From NCBI GenBank assembly GCA_004552385.1, contig SFOL01000108.1, positions 1 to 6,637 on the forward strand: 6,637 bases of DNA, in the 5' to 3' direction. The position numbers and the translations under genes were made by a program. This DNA is from Bacteroidales bacterium. Its GTDB lineage: Bacteria > Bacteroidota > Bacteroidia > Bacteroidales > Marinilabiliaceae. Under the pieces are notes generated by a model, which made no database searches, was not told the origin of the DNA, and worked only from the letters and a program-made list of their open reading frames with translations. Positions 1 through 6,360 of the stretch are shown piece by piece (position 1 is the stretch's first letter; every line of letters begins with the position of its first letter).

Positions 1-447
1 GTGGAGGAGCTTACCGGCCGCCTGATGAACGGCCTGGAGGAGGCCACCAGCGGGCACGTATCCATCGACGGACACGCCATGACCCATCGTCACCGACCAG
101 GGTATATAATTCTGCTTCAGGGTCATCGTCATCTTGGCATTGTTGGAGTCATATTTCGGTATGTAACCGAAGAGCAACTGCGTCTCCCACTGGCGATGCT
201 TGCCATAATCCCAGCCCACTCCAAAGGAGAACAGTCCCATGTTGCCACAAGTCTGCAGGACGGTTTGCGTAGGAATGAGTGCTCCCCAGTAGCGGCGATA
301 ACGGTGAATGCGGTTGTCATAGCGACTATGTTTCACCACCGTGTCGCGAGCAGCCAACGCTGTATCTGCCACGGCGTTCTGTTGCGCCTGAACACATGCA
401 GGCATCAGAAACAAAAGAAGAAATATCCTAAAAATCAATAATCTCAT
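1..447 (-). CDS. Secreted, probable outer-membrane protein, 3' end cut by window edge
   Basis: The frame is open for 149 codons from ATG at 445-447 to the left edge. The N-terminus is a clear signal peptide: MR, then a hydrophobic run to about residue 17, with a likely signal peptidase I site after VQA (residues 19-21). The mature part is rich in Trp, Tyr and Phe, with short alternating segments such as GLFSFGVGWDYGK (71-83), QLLFGYIPKY (90-99) and LKQNYIPW (110-117), typical of a small beta-barrel. I recall similar proteins beside lipoprotein phosphoesterases in Bacteroides and Prevotella, but I know no assigned function. The start overlaps the phosphoesterase stop by 20 nt, which suggests one transcript and translational coupling. 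No separate promoter is visible. Beyond about residue 120 the resemblance to what I recall is weaker, so a further frameshift near the edge cannot be excluded. Confidence 0.75.
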   Translation of the reverse strand, partial: MRLLIFRIFLLLFLMPACVQAQQNAVADTALAARDTVVKHSRYDNRIHRYRRYWGALIPTQTVLQTCGNMGLFSFGVGWDYGKHRQWETQLLFGYIPKYDSNNAKMTMTLKQNYIPWSVTMGHGVSVDGYVPAGGLLQAVHQAAGKLLH

Positions 448-1163
448 AGCTGTAATCGTCGGGAGTAATGGTAAATATATAATACTTTCGCTCCTTGGCA
501 CTCGCTGTCATATAGAAGATAGTACCGTCATCATAGAGGTCCTGTATGCGAATGTGATGGCCATGACCGTCGAGACAGAACATCAGCTGGGGCAGTTTGT
601 GGATGTAATCATTGAAGGGCTCTGCCACGTTATTGTTGAACTGCTCGGTGAAAGGAGGAGCATGCATACAAACGACTGAGCGGTCGAACTCATCTGCCCG
701 ATTGGTCCACTCGGCCTTGATAAAGTCGAAATTGGGAACTGGTTGCGAATAATCGTACTCGATGGCATTGGTATTGAGGCACACAAACTTCACTCTGCCT
801 GCGATAAAAGCAAAGTCGGGATTGCCAAAAGTCACCAGGTAAGCCTTTGTCCCTGTACCGAGACAGTCGTGATTGCCCAAGAGTGCCAATCACAAAGTCG
901 ATATCTGGCCTGCGGTTGATGTCGCTCACCTCGTCACTCAGGTCATTGAGCCACTGGTGTGAGTCGCTGATAAAGGCGAAACGAAAGGTGGTTTTGTCCT
1001 TCGTCGCCTCCTCTATCTTCACTATCTGCTTGGCGTTGACATTCTTCTCTCCCTTGATATTCACATCATAAGGATGCACGTCGAACACCTTGTCACAACT
1101 GACGAGCGACAGCCCCAACAGGCCAACCATCGCCCAGATAAATTTCATCTTTCTTTTTTTCAT
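428..1163 (-). pseudogene. Lipoprotein metallophosphoesterase (calcineurin-like), broken by internal frameshifting deletion
   Basis: Two overlapping frames together give one calcineurin-like phosphoesterase. The first part (1163 to about 888, 92 codons) has a lipoprotein signal with lipobox LVSC (Cys23) and motif I D-S-H (Asp67, His69), and ends in IDFVI. The second part (about 887 to stop 428) opens with ALLGNHD (GNHD at 866-877), then has CMHAPPF and a GHGH near the end, supplying the other metal ligands. Family members carry a GD(x)n block of about 30 residues between these parts; here it is absent and the frame changes at the join, so the metal-bridging Asp is lost. The product would be truncated just after residue 92 and inactive. 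When intact it would be a membrane-anchored, periplasmic or surface phosphatase or phosphodiesterase of about 275-280 residues; the substrate is unknown. Translation may begin at Met1 (1163) or Met6 (1148). An assembly error is possible. Confidence 0.8.
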
Positions 1164-1170
1164 ACGGCTG

Positions 1171-1178
1171 CAAAGGTA
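1171..1178 (-). promoter_or_regulatory. Bacteroidetes-type -7 box TACCTTTG upstream of the phosphoesterase
   Basis: On the minus strand, TACCTTTG fits the TAnnTTTG consensus of the Bacteroidetes primary sigma factor. It ends only 7 nt before the first ATG (1161-1163). The -33 element (TTTG or TTG) is poor: only a TTTC-like trace is seen about 20 nt upstream. If this box is used, transcription would start about at the first ATG, giving either a leaderless mRNA or initiation at the in-frame second ATG (1146-1148). The second choice leaves an A-rich leader and an 18-residue lipoprotein signal up to the lipobox Cys. The box would also drive the overlapping outer-membrane gene. Confidence 0.5.
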
Positions 1179-1462
1179 ATCAAAAAAACTGAATTACGAA
1201 ATAGTTTTGCATTCGAAAAGAAATCAAAGAGTACATATATTCCTTATTTCGTGACATTTTGAACAGTCGTTCACCAGATTCAGCCCCCTTAAAAAACGAT
1301 AAGCCCTGAGAGAGAGAAAAAAACGTGACTCTTGGGGGACGCACAAATAGCTGAGCCCACTTGAAAAAGTCATTTTTGATAATTTCTTCAAATGTAACCA
1401 TCTGATAATCAAATGGCATTTTGTAGGGAAAAGAACCAAAAACTACTTTAGTTTTGCCCCAC
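1179..1462. other. AT-rich intergenic region, no convincing gene
   Basis: This stretch lies upstream of the phosphoesterase and is strongly AT-rich in places, with 16 of 60 G or C at 1201-1260. A 94-codon minus-strand frame (1180-1464) crosses it but has a composition unlike its neighbours and no recognisable motif, and it runs through the promoter into the palindromic repeat. Two plus-strand copies of TAGTTTTGC (from 1202 and from 1449) match TAnnTTTG, but neither has a well-spaced -33 box or a gene downstream. CCCCC at 1284-1288 and GGGGG at 1334-1338 could pair across a 45-nt loop. I assign no function. Confidence 0.5.
1437..1456. other. Small AT-rich hairpin
   Basis: CAAAAACTA and TAGTTTTG flank a 3-nt loop and pair with one bulged A. 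Read on the minus strand, the hairpin is followed by a T-rich tract (GTTCTTTT), so it could be a weak terminator for readthrough from the helicase side. The stem is AT-rich and the T tract is interrupted. It also overlaps a plus-strand TAGTTTTG match, so its role is open. Confidence 0.25.
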
Positions 1463-1660
1463 ACGCCCTGAAGGGGCAGAAGCTCTTAGCCCAGGGCAGC
1501 GCCCTGGGTATAATGGCAATCAGCAATGCGCCCTGTAAGGGCAAAAGCTTTAAATAGTGCCAGGAGGTTTAAAGCTTTTGCCCTTACAGGGCGACAGGTT
1601 TGGGAACATGATAACCCAGGGCGCTGCCCTGGGCTAAGAGCTTCTGCCCTTTCAGGGCGT
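1463..1660. repeat. 198-bp nested inverted repeat, REP/BIME-like
   Basis: The outer arms, 1463-1508 and 1615-1660, are reverse complements at 45 of 46 positions. The inner arms, 1529-1554 and 1568-1593, are perfect over 26 nt around a 13-nt loop. The segments between them (1509-1528 and 1594-1614) do not pair. Each arm carries its own short palindromes: GCCCTgaaGGGGC (left outer) and GCCCTttcAGGGC (right outer), CCCAGGGCagcGCCCTGGG (1490-1508), and GCCCTgtaAGGGC (1530-1542). The layout is two similar palindromic units in opposite orientation, as in REP/BIME elements mobilised by RAYT transposases. I recall related GCCCT...AGGGC sequences between genes in Bacteroidales. No transposase lies in the window. 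As RNA it would fold on either strand and could hinder readthrough or exonucleases. Short frames across it are an artefact of the repeat. Confidence 0.85.
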
Positions 1661-1866
1661 GCTGCTTGTAATCGGACAATATGTTGACTATGGAAAGATG
1701 AAACAGGTGGACAAGAACAATGTACAGATGGGCGAGTTCTCTGCCAAAGACATTGCTGTGGCTGGCTATCCATTGCCCTGGGCTAAGAACTTTTGGGCCT
1801 TCAGCCCGTACATAAACCACTTGCGAAACTTGAGCAAACAGAATGTTCGCTGGGCTCCTAAGGAAG
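1661..1866. other. Intergenic spacer between the inverted repeat and the helicase stop
   Basis: No gene is supported here. A plus-strand frame from 1659 reads for 119 codons and its first 40 or so residues look protein-like, but it starts inside the palindrome, runs on antisense through the helicase 3' end, and has no promoter or leader. The spacer contains a diverged half-copy of the repeat (1775-1809) that begins with the same GCCCTGGGCTAAGA as the right outer arm. The 110 bp between the two same-direction half-copies may be captured sequence or a gene remnant. No strong T-tailed terminator is seen downstream of the helicase gene. Confidence 0.4.
1775..1809 (+). repeat. Diverged third half-copy of the palindromic repeat
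   Basis: This 35-nt segment aligns with 1626-1660 without gaps. The first 14 bases are identical. The hairpin corresponding to GCCCTttcAGGGC reads GGGCcttcaGCCC here, with two C-G pairs replaced by G-C pairs, so base pairing is kept although the sequence differs. It lies about 58 nt from the helicase stop codon and has no inverted partner nearby. Confidence 0.65.
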
Positions 1867-4800
1867 CTATCCCTCCCAAATCTCATAAGAGAACGGAAAG
1901 GCAAGGGCATCCGCCTGCATCTGAGAAGCATCCGCATTCCATACTGCCGAGGCGCAGCCCCCCTTCAAGAAATGAACCCGGGCGGAGAGCGCCTTGCGGA
2001 ACACACGATAACTCTTGAGACAACGGTCGGCATCGGCTTGCTGGATGAAGAAAACATATCTGTTGAGAGGATGGGAAGCCATGACGGAAGCGATGCGTGT
2101 AGCCAACTTCTCGGCTGACTGGGGACCAATTTTCGCAAAGATGTACGAGAAATGGAAGAAGATGACCGTAGGAACGCTGGACAAGGCTTTCCAATCATCG
2201 TCATTCAACTCCTCAAAATGGCTCAGCTTGTGATAAACCACCCGGTCGGCGTAAGCGGCATGAAGCATCCGCTCGCCCATCTGATGCATGCTCTCCGAGA
2301 TGTCGACTGCCTCGTACTCCAAACATCCTATCCTGTCGCCGAAAACCTGCATGAAAGCCAGGGCATTGGTGGCCGGTCCGCAACCCAGATGCACCGAGAT
2401 GGTGCGCAGGGAGGTGGAGGAGAGCCTCTCCTCCACCCACTCCCGAACCGAGCCGTACATCAGCTTGGCGCAGGCATAGTGGGCTGGCATCATGTTGTGA
2501 CAGTAAACGAGCACCTGGTCGGCGGGCGTGAAGGTGCGCATCCGGTTTCTGCCCGAGGTGTCCTTGAGGTCGGTCTGAATGATTTTGGATTGCACGAAAT
2601 GGCTCCTGCCATAGTCGATGAGCGCCTGGTTGGTGGCAAACTCGTTGCCCAGAACATACTGGGGCCAACGGGTCATCGCATCGCCCTTGACGGGCTCTTC
2701 GACGACCGTACGAAACGTACGGTCAAAGGTTTCATCGGATGATAATTCCCCGACCGGGAAAACCGCATTTCTCTGTCCATCGCAAGAGCCGAGCGAATCG
2801 AGCGAGCCGACAGAGCCGACAGAATCGAGCGCCCCTGCTTCCCCAACGACAAAGTTTCCGCTCACATAGTCGCTGGGCGAGATGTCGAAATAGCTCTGCC
2901 TGTTACGGGCAAACTCCATGAGCTTGAAGAAGATGACGTTCTCGCGCAGGAGTCTGGCGTTGCCGATCATGATGAGATGTTTCATGGCACGGGTCATCGC
3001 CACGTTGAGCTTGCGGTCGATGATTTCGCCCGACGCACGGTCCACATACTGGTTGCCGGTGAGGAATCCCAACTGATAGTATTTCCTGATGGTGAAGCCG
3101 TAGATGATGTTCTCGCACTGGCTTCCCTGATAGCGCTCCACGGTGTCGATCATGATGTCGTGGAGCGGTTCGATGTGGTAGCTGTCTATCTCGTTGCGTA
3201 TGGTGGAGATCTGATTGCGATAGGGCACGATGATGCCCACCGTGCGGTCTTTGTCGAAGCCCTCTGGATCCATGAGGTAGATGCGATGCACCGTGGCGGC
3301 GATCATCCTGGCCTCGATGAGATTCACCTTGTCGGAGGTCTCCTGCAGCCATGGGTCGAGTCCTGTCTGTCGTGGCTCGGGATAGGTGACGAAGGCGATG
3401 CGGCGGGTGGTGAGCAATGCCTCCAGCCCGTCGTTGCTCTCAGAGGTGAGCGGCGTGGGCTCCTCCTGATAAGGCAGGGGCACGGGGATGAGCTTGTTCT
3501 GATAGAAGGCATAGTTGGGGAAGATGGCTATCTCGCGGTGCATACGTCCCTGGCGGGTGAGCATGTAGCTGTACTCGTTGTTGACACCCTCGGAGCGATA
3601 AGCCTTGATGAGGCGCTCGAAGAGCGAGAGCCGGCAGTCGGTGAGGTGGATGGCCCGCAGGTTGGGTTCCTGCACCATGGATTCCGACTCCTGTTGCTGC
3701 ACGACGGCTGGCAACTGTTTCTCGTCGCCTATGAGCACAAACTTGGCGATGGCGTGCTCGCCCGTGCGTACATTCTTCGCCGAGAGCAGACCTACGATCT
3801 GTGGCTCGAGTATCTGGGAGGCCTCGTCGACAATAGCCAGGTCGAAATGCTTGATCGACAGGAGGGCTATCTGACTGTTGAAGGCTGTGGTGGTGCCGCA
3901 GAACACACGGCAACGCTCTATCATCTGCCTGATCTCACGGCCGTCGCGGCACGCTTCTGACCGCTTGCCGAGCAGGTGGGAGCGGTAAGCCTCATGACAG
4001 CCCAGCTCGCTGCCCAAGCGCACAAAATCGATGCCCTCGCCTACCAGTTTGCTGCACATCTCGTCCACAGCCCTGTTGGTGAACGAGAGCAGCAGTACCG
4101 ACGTGCCTTCCTCCATGAGCTGTTCCTTCAGCACGTTGACCATGCCGAAGGAGGTCTTACCCGTGCCGGGAGGTCCGATGATGAGGAAGAGGTCCCGGGC
4201 CTGCTTCACGCGCAGCACCAGGTCGTTGAACTCCGTGTTGCCCTGGCTGGCGTAGTCGCCCTGGAGTGTGAGTGTGGTGTCAACCCTCGGCTTGCGCTGC
4301 AACAGGAGCAAGTCCTTGCGTTCCTGACGGGCTTCGAGGAAGAGTTGAAGACCCTGATAAAGAGCACGGTACGACGATTCCATAAAGTCATGCTCTATCG
4401 CCCACACCTCGCCATCGAACACCTCGCGCTGGGTCTGCGGATTGCGGAGCGACACCTCTACCCTCGCCTCGTGAATGTCGACGATCGACCCACGGAACAC
4501 ATAGTGGCGCGTGGCGTTGGGCTCGCCCTCAAGGGTGGGATTGTAGGCATAGAAGAAGACGATATCGCCCTTGCGGAAGTTGGACACGTCCTTGTCCTGT
4601 CCGTCGGCGAAGGCGAACTCCACCCGCTCGATGGGCATTCCCTTGACCTGTCGGAGGGGCATCATTCGCAGGTCGCAATAGATGTTGCCGGCGTTGCGTC
4701 GCTCGTCGAGTGTGGAGTTCCATACCGAGGCGAATCCCGACTCCTCCTTGGTTCGGTTGCCCACCTTGGAGAGCATCTGCTCGTTTTCCACAAAGGTGAG

Positions 4801-6360
4801 GAAGCGGTAGTAATAGTCTTTCTCCAAGGGTGTGGCCGTGCGCACCCGGTCGAGCAGCGCCTGCAGCTGTGGCCGCTTGTAGCGTTCCCACAACGTTCCG
4901 CTCTCGCCCGGACATACGAGCTCGGGGGTGAGCGACTCGAGAATGCGGAAGCCGCCACGCGTGAGGAGCAGTTCGAGCCAGGCCACCTGGTTGCGCAACC
5001 TGAGCGCCTTGAAGAGCAGGTCGGGTGCCGAGGCGATGTCGAGCAGGCTGTTGGCGTACTTCGAGTAGAGCATGTAGGAATGGAAGTCCTTGTAGGCCAC
5101 GCCGTAGTTGTATCTGAAGATGGCACGATAGAGCAGTGCCTGCACATAGTGGTCGGGGCGAATGTGGGGTGTCTCGGGGCTCGACTTATAGGACGCCTTG
5201 CCCGATTTCTGCTCCACCATGAGCGTGAGGTCTTTCTGAATGAAGTCCATACGGGCCTGCAGTCCGAGTGTGGGCGAGAAGAAGGAAGGCTCCAGGATGG
5301 TGTTCTTGCCGTCGCGCCTGAAGGCTACCGACGAGGCCTCGGCCAGGGCTCCCTGCACGGCACGGCGAATGTGCTGGCGCTGCAGTTCGGCATCGGCACG
5401 GAAATGGTCTGAGAGGGGTGTCACGGCGAGGCTCACGGCATTGCGGGCGCAGAAGTCGGCCATGCTCTTCTCGTAGGGACGGTCTACGTGGTAAACCTCC
5501 TCGTCGAGCAGCTGTCCGGCAAAGTTACCCAGCATGATAGCCTCGTTGCTGAAGGCGGGCGCCAGCTTCCTGAGCATGTAGGCGTAGGGGGTGGCGGTCT
5601 CCTGCTCGGAGAAGCATCCTGCCAGGGAGGTGACGTCTATCAGATAGTCGGGGTTGTAGATGATGATGGCGGGATAGATGATGCCAGCCTCCTCGCGGGG
5701 CAGGATGAGGTTGAGCTGTTCGCCCTTGAGCAGGATGTCGGCCAGATAGGCTCGGTCGCCCAGCGCATACGGGTTGTCGGCCTTGCGATAGTAGATGCGG
5801 CACGACTCGCCCGTCTCGCTGTCGGTGGCTGTGATGAGGGTGTCGTCCCAGGTGTCGATGATGACCCGCATCTCGCTGCCCTTGCGATAGAGCGGACGGT
5901 AATAGGAAGCCACGACATAGGGGAAACGATGGTCGAGACTGGCGGGCACGGGAATGTCGTAAACGAGAGCGATAAACTTGCACAGGGCGGCTGTGTCGTG
6001 GGCGACAGACTGGCGCAACTCTTCATCGGTGAGTACGGCTTCGGGGGCGTTCTGAGCCTGCCGTGGGGCATTCAAAGTCTGAAGGGGGCCATTCTGAGCT
6101 TGTCGTGGGGTGTTCTGCAGACGGCGCAAGCGGATGCGGAAGGCGTTGACCGAAGCCGAGAGAGAGGCGTCGCGCATCTTGTCGCGGTTCTCGGTGAGAA
6201 GATAGTCCACCTTGGCGAAGAAGCCGGCAAACTTGGTCTTCGACTGCTGCAACTTTCCCTCCACGGCCTGATGGAAAACCTCGCTGAGCAGACGGTAGCG
6301 CAGACGGATGTCCACTCTCCACGTGCAGCCCTGCCAGGCTCTCTCCTGCCGTCTGCACAT
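1867..6360 (-). CDS. Dna2-like nuclease-SF1B helicase fused to a C-terminal methyltransferase-like domain
   Basis: A 1497-residue frame, probably cytoplasmic DNA or RNA processing. Residues 345-415 form a RecB/Cas4-like PD-(D/E)XK nuclease: Asp372, Glu383-x-Lys385 and QxxxY at Gln407-Tyr411; the Fe-S Cys signature of Cas4/AddB is not visible. Residues 597-680 resemble the Dna2/UPF1 beta-barrel. The SF1B core follows: GPPGTGKT 729-736, SFTNRAVDE 759-767, DEASQ 845-849, GDEKQLP 878-884, GRMH 938-941, VERYQGS 1074-1080 and NVAMTRA 1119-1125, all intact. After a repeat linker (about 1177-1191), residues 1229-1497 hold a class I methyltransferase-like fold: LGCGPAT 1325-1331, AVDISESM 1351-1358 and FSYIF 1404-1408. 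The first 13 residues look artificial: a TAG lies 9 nt upstream of the ATG and coding continues upstream in another frame, so the true gene is longer and frameshifted near 6310-6369. A role in repair or phage defence is inference. Confidence 0.9.
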   Translation of the reverse strand: MCRRQERAWQGCTWRVDIRLRYRLLSEVFHQAVEGKLQQSKTKFAGFFAKVDYLLTENRDKMRDASLSASVNAFRIRLRRLQNTPRQAQNGPLQTLNAPRQAQNAPEAVLTDEELRQSVAHDTAALCKFIALVYDIPVPASLDHRFPYVVASYYRPLYRKGSEMRVIIDTWDDTLITATDSETGESCRIYYRKADNPYALGDRAYLADILLKGEQLNLILPREEAGIIYPAIIIYNPDYLIDVTSLAGCFSEQETATPYAYMLRKLAPAFSNEAIMLGNFAGQLLDEEVYHVDRPYEKSMADFCARNAVSLAVTPLSDHFRADAELQRQHIRRAVQGALAEASSVAFRRDGKNTILEPSFFSPTLGLQARMDFIQKDLTLMVEQKSGKASYKSSPETPHIRPDHYVQALLYRAIFRYNYGVAYKDFHSYMLYSKYANSLLDIASAPDLLFKALRLRNQVAWLELLLTRGGFRILESLTPELVCPGESGTLWERYKRPQLQALLDRVRTATPLEKDYYYRFLTFVENEQMLSKVGNRTKEESGFASVWNSTLDERRNAGNIYCDLRMMPLRQVKGMPIERVEFAFADGQDKDVSNFRKGDIVFFYAYNPTLEGEPNATRHYVFRGSIVDIHEARVEVSLRNPQTQREVFDGEVWAIEHDFMESSYRALYQGLQLFLEARQERKDLLLLQRKPRVDTTLTLQGDYASQGNTEFNDLVLRVKQARDLFLIIGPPGTGKTSFGMVNVLKEQLMEEGTSVLLLSFTNRAVDEMCSKLVGEGIDFVRLGSELGCHEAYRSHLLGKRSEACRDGREIRQMIERCRVFCGTTTAFNSQIALLSIKHFDLAIVDEASQILEPQIVGLLSAKNVRTGEHAIAKFVLIGDEKQLPAVVQQQESESMVQEPNLRAIHLTDCRLSLFERLIKAYRSEGVNNEYSYMLTRQGRMHREIAIFPNYAFYQNKLIPVPLPYQEEPTPLTSESNDGLEALLTTRRIAFVTYPEPRQTGLDPWLQETSDKVNLIEARMIAATVHRIYLMDPEGFDKDRTVGIIVPYRNQISTIRNEIDSYHIEPLHDIMIDTVERYQGSQCENIIYGFTIRKYYQLGFLTGNQYVDRASGEIIDRKLNVAMTRAMKHLIMIGNARLLRENVIFFKLMEFARNRQSYFDISPSDYVSGNFVVGEAGALDSVGSVGSLDSLGSCDGQRNAVFPVGELSSDETFDRTFRTVVEEPVKGDAMTRWPQYVLGNEFATNQALIDYGRSHFVQSKIIQTDLKDTSGRNRMRTFTPADQVLVYCHNMMPAHYACAKLMYGSVREWVEERLSSTSLRTISVHLGCGPATNALAFMQVFGDRIGCLEYEAVDISESMHQMGERMLHAAYADRVVYHKLSHFEELNDDDWKALSSVPTVIFFHFSYIFAKIGPQSAEKLATRIASVMASHPLNRYVFFIQQADADRCLKSYRVFRKALSARVHFLKGGCASAVWNADASQMQADALAFPFSYEIWEG
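2786..2830 (-). repeat. Five 9-bp tandem repeats in the helicase-methyltransferase linker
   Basis: On the plus strand the units read GAGCCGAGC, GAATCGAGC, GAGCCGACA twice, then GAATCGAGC. They keep the reading frame and encode LDS/VGS triplets (residues about 1177-1191) in the linker between the helicase core and the methyltransferase-like domain. Unit number could vary by slippage without breaking the protein. Confidence 0.8.
6040..6114 (-). repeat. Two 33-bp units, 42-bp period, in the N-terminal linker
   Basis: Units at 6040-6072 and 6082-6114 are separated by 9 bp. They encode NAPRQAQNAPE and NTPRQAQNGPL, identical at 8 of 11 residues, in a Pro/Gln/Asn-rich hinge (residues about 83-107) between an N-terminal helical segment and the nuclease-containing region. 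The period is a multiple of three, so copy-number change would keep the frame. Confidence 0.75.

Noticed and set aside
1..441. 146-codon open frame on the plus strand
   Set aside because: It is antisense to the secreted outer-membrane-type protein, whose minus frame has a clear signal peptide and continues past the edge; the plus frame has no motif or start context.
1202..1209. Plus-strand TAGTTTTG promoter match (also at 1449-1456)
   Set aside because: No -33 element at 19-21 nt spacing and no plus-strand gene downstream; likely chance in AT-rich DNA.
1180..1464. 94-codon minus-strand frame upstream of the phosphoesterase
   Set aside because: It ends inside the promoter region and begins in the palindromic repeat; its composition is AT-driven and no family is recognised. 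A small gene cannot be wholly excluded.
1463..1810. CRISPR array
   Set aside because: The repeats are inverted and nested rather than direct, spacers are irregular, and no cas gene is present. The Cas4-like nuclease is a domain of the helicase protein, not a CRISPR adaptation gene.
1486..1937. Overlapping minus-strand frames across the palindromic repeats (95 and 117 codons)
   Set aside because: The peptides (ALKGQKLLAQGSALG type) are translations of the repeat itself, a common artefact in Bacteroidales annotation.
1659..2018. 119-codon plus-strand frame with a protein-like first third
   Set aside because: It starts in the repeat, has no promoter, and runs antisense into the helicase 3' end. 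At most it is a captured fragment between two half-copies of the repeat.
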